Shown here: positions 6,643 to 6,720 of the stretch, piece by piece | Layout: each line of letters begins with the position of its first letter | How positions within the stretch are numbered: the first letter of the stretch is position 1 | DNA from: Bacteroidales bacterium | GTDB taxonomy: Bacteria > Bacteroidota > Bacteroidia > Bacteroidales > UBA932 | Direction of reading: 5' to 3' | DNA length: 6,720 nucleotides | Assembly: GCA_017615435.1 (NCBI GenBank) | Contig: JAGAAF010000068.1 | Location: 1-6,720 of the forward strand | The notes under the pieces: generated by a model | The model's database searches: none | What the model saw: only the letters and a program-made list of their open reading frames with translations | Told to the model about the DNA's origin: nothing | Translations under genes and position numbers: made by a program

Positions 6643-6720
6643 GCGCGGGTGGCGAAATGGTAGACGCGCTAGTTTCAGGAGCTAGTGGGGTAAAACCTGT
6701 GTGAGTTCGAGTCTCATCTC
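6643..6720 (+). tRNA. tRNA-Leu (anticodon CAG), 3' end cut by the window
   Basis: The 5' acceptor strand GCGCGGG (6643-6649) is followed by a leucine-type D arm with GGTAGACGC. The anticodon stem CTAGT/GCTAG (6669-6673 and 6681-6685) holds the loop TTCAGGA, anticodon CAG at 6676-6678, reading CUG. A variable arm spans about 6686-6700, and the T arm GTGAG/CTCAT surrounds the TTCGAGT loop (6701-6717). The last three bases, CTC, pair with GGG of the acceptor strand; the remaining four acceptor bases and the discriminator lie beyond the window. Confidence 0.96.

Noticed and set aside
113..6720. A genomic island inserted between two tRNA genes
   Set aside because: The block of genes faces the 5' side of both tRNAs, no integrase is present and I see no direct repeat of a tRNA 3' end within the window.

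Overview
The window looks like a chromosomal segment of a moderately GC-rich member of the Bacteroidales. The evidence is four-fold: promoter elements of the Bacteroidetes type (TAnnTTTG at -7, in one case with TTTG at -33), genes with no obvious Shine-Dalgarno sequences, several exported proteins with Bacteroidetes-style lipoboxes, and the families present (a TonB-dependent receptor paired with a DUF4249 lipoprotein, and a DUF3575-like protein). Genus cannot be fixed by eye. A Rikenellaceae/Alistipes-like or 'Cryptobacteroides'-like gut lineage would fit, but that is a guess.

Layout. Positions 1-112 are non-coding and rich in hairpins, ending in a terminator. On the minus strand lies tRNA-Ser(GGA) at 113-200, with a clear two-element promoter at 216-247. 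Facing away from it, a plus-strand promoter (307-314), overlapped by a 19-bp palindrome, drives a tight three-gene unit: an unrecognised surface-type lipoprotein (350-1588), a TonB-dependent outer-membrane receptor without the usual N-terminal regulatory domain (1595-3586), and a DUF4249 lipoprotein (3591-4400). The unit closes with a strong intrinsic terminator (4430-4463). Its T-tract runs straight into the promoter of a second, two-gene unit: a lipoprotein with a HExxH zincin signature (4496-6079) and a small outer-membrane DUF3575-like protein (6084-6614). A tRNA-Leu(CAG) gene with its own -7 box begins at 6643 and is cut by the window end.

How the genes may work together. All five proteins carry export signals and most likely act at the outer membrane. 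The first unit has the form of an uptake system: receptor plus one or two lipoproteins, substrate unknown. The second pairs a probable cell-surface zinc metallopeptidase with a small beta-barrel. Whether the two units cooperate (for example peptide release followed by uptake) is speculation from adjacency only.

No mobile element, CRISPR array, phage gene or classical defence gene is visible. The points most worth a second look are the palindrome on the first promoter, the mutually exclusive hairpins at the junction between the units, the unusual codon choice of the first lipoprotein, and the metallopeptidase/DUF3575 pair.
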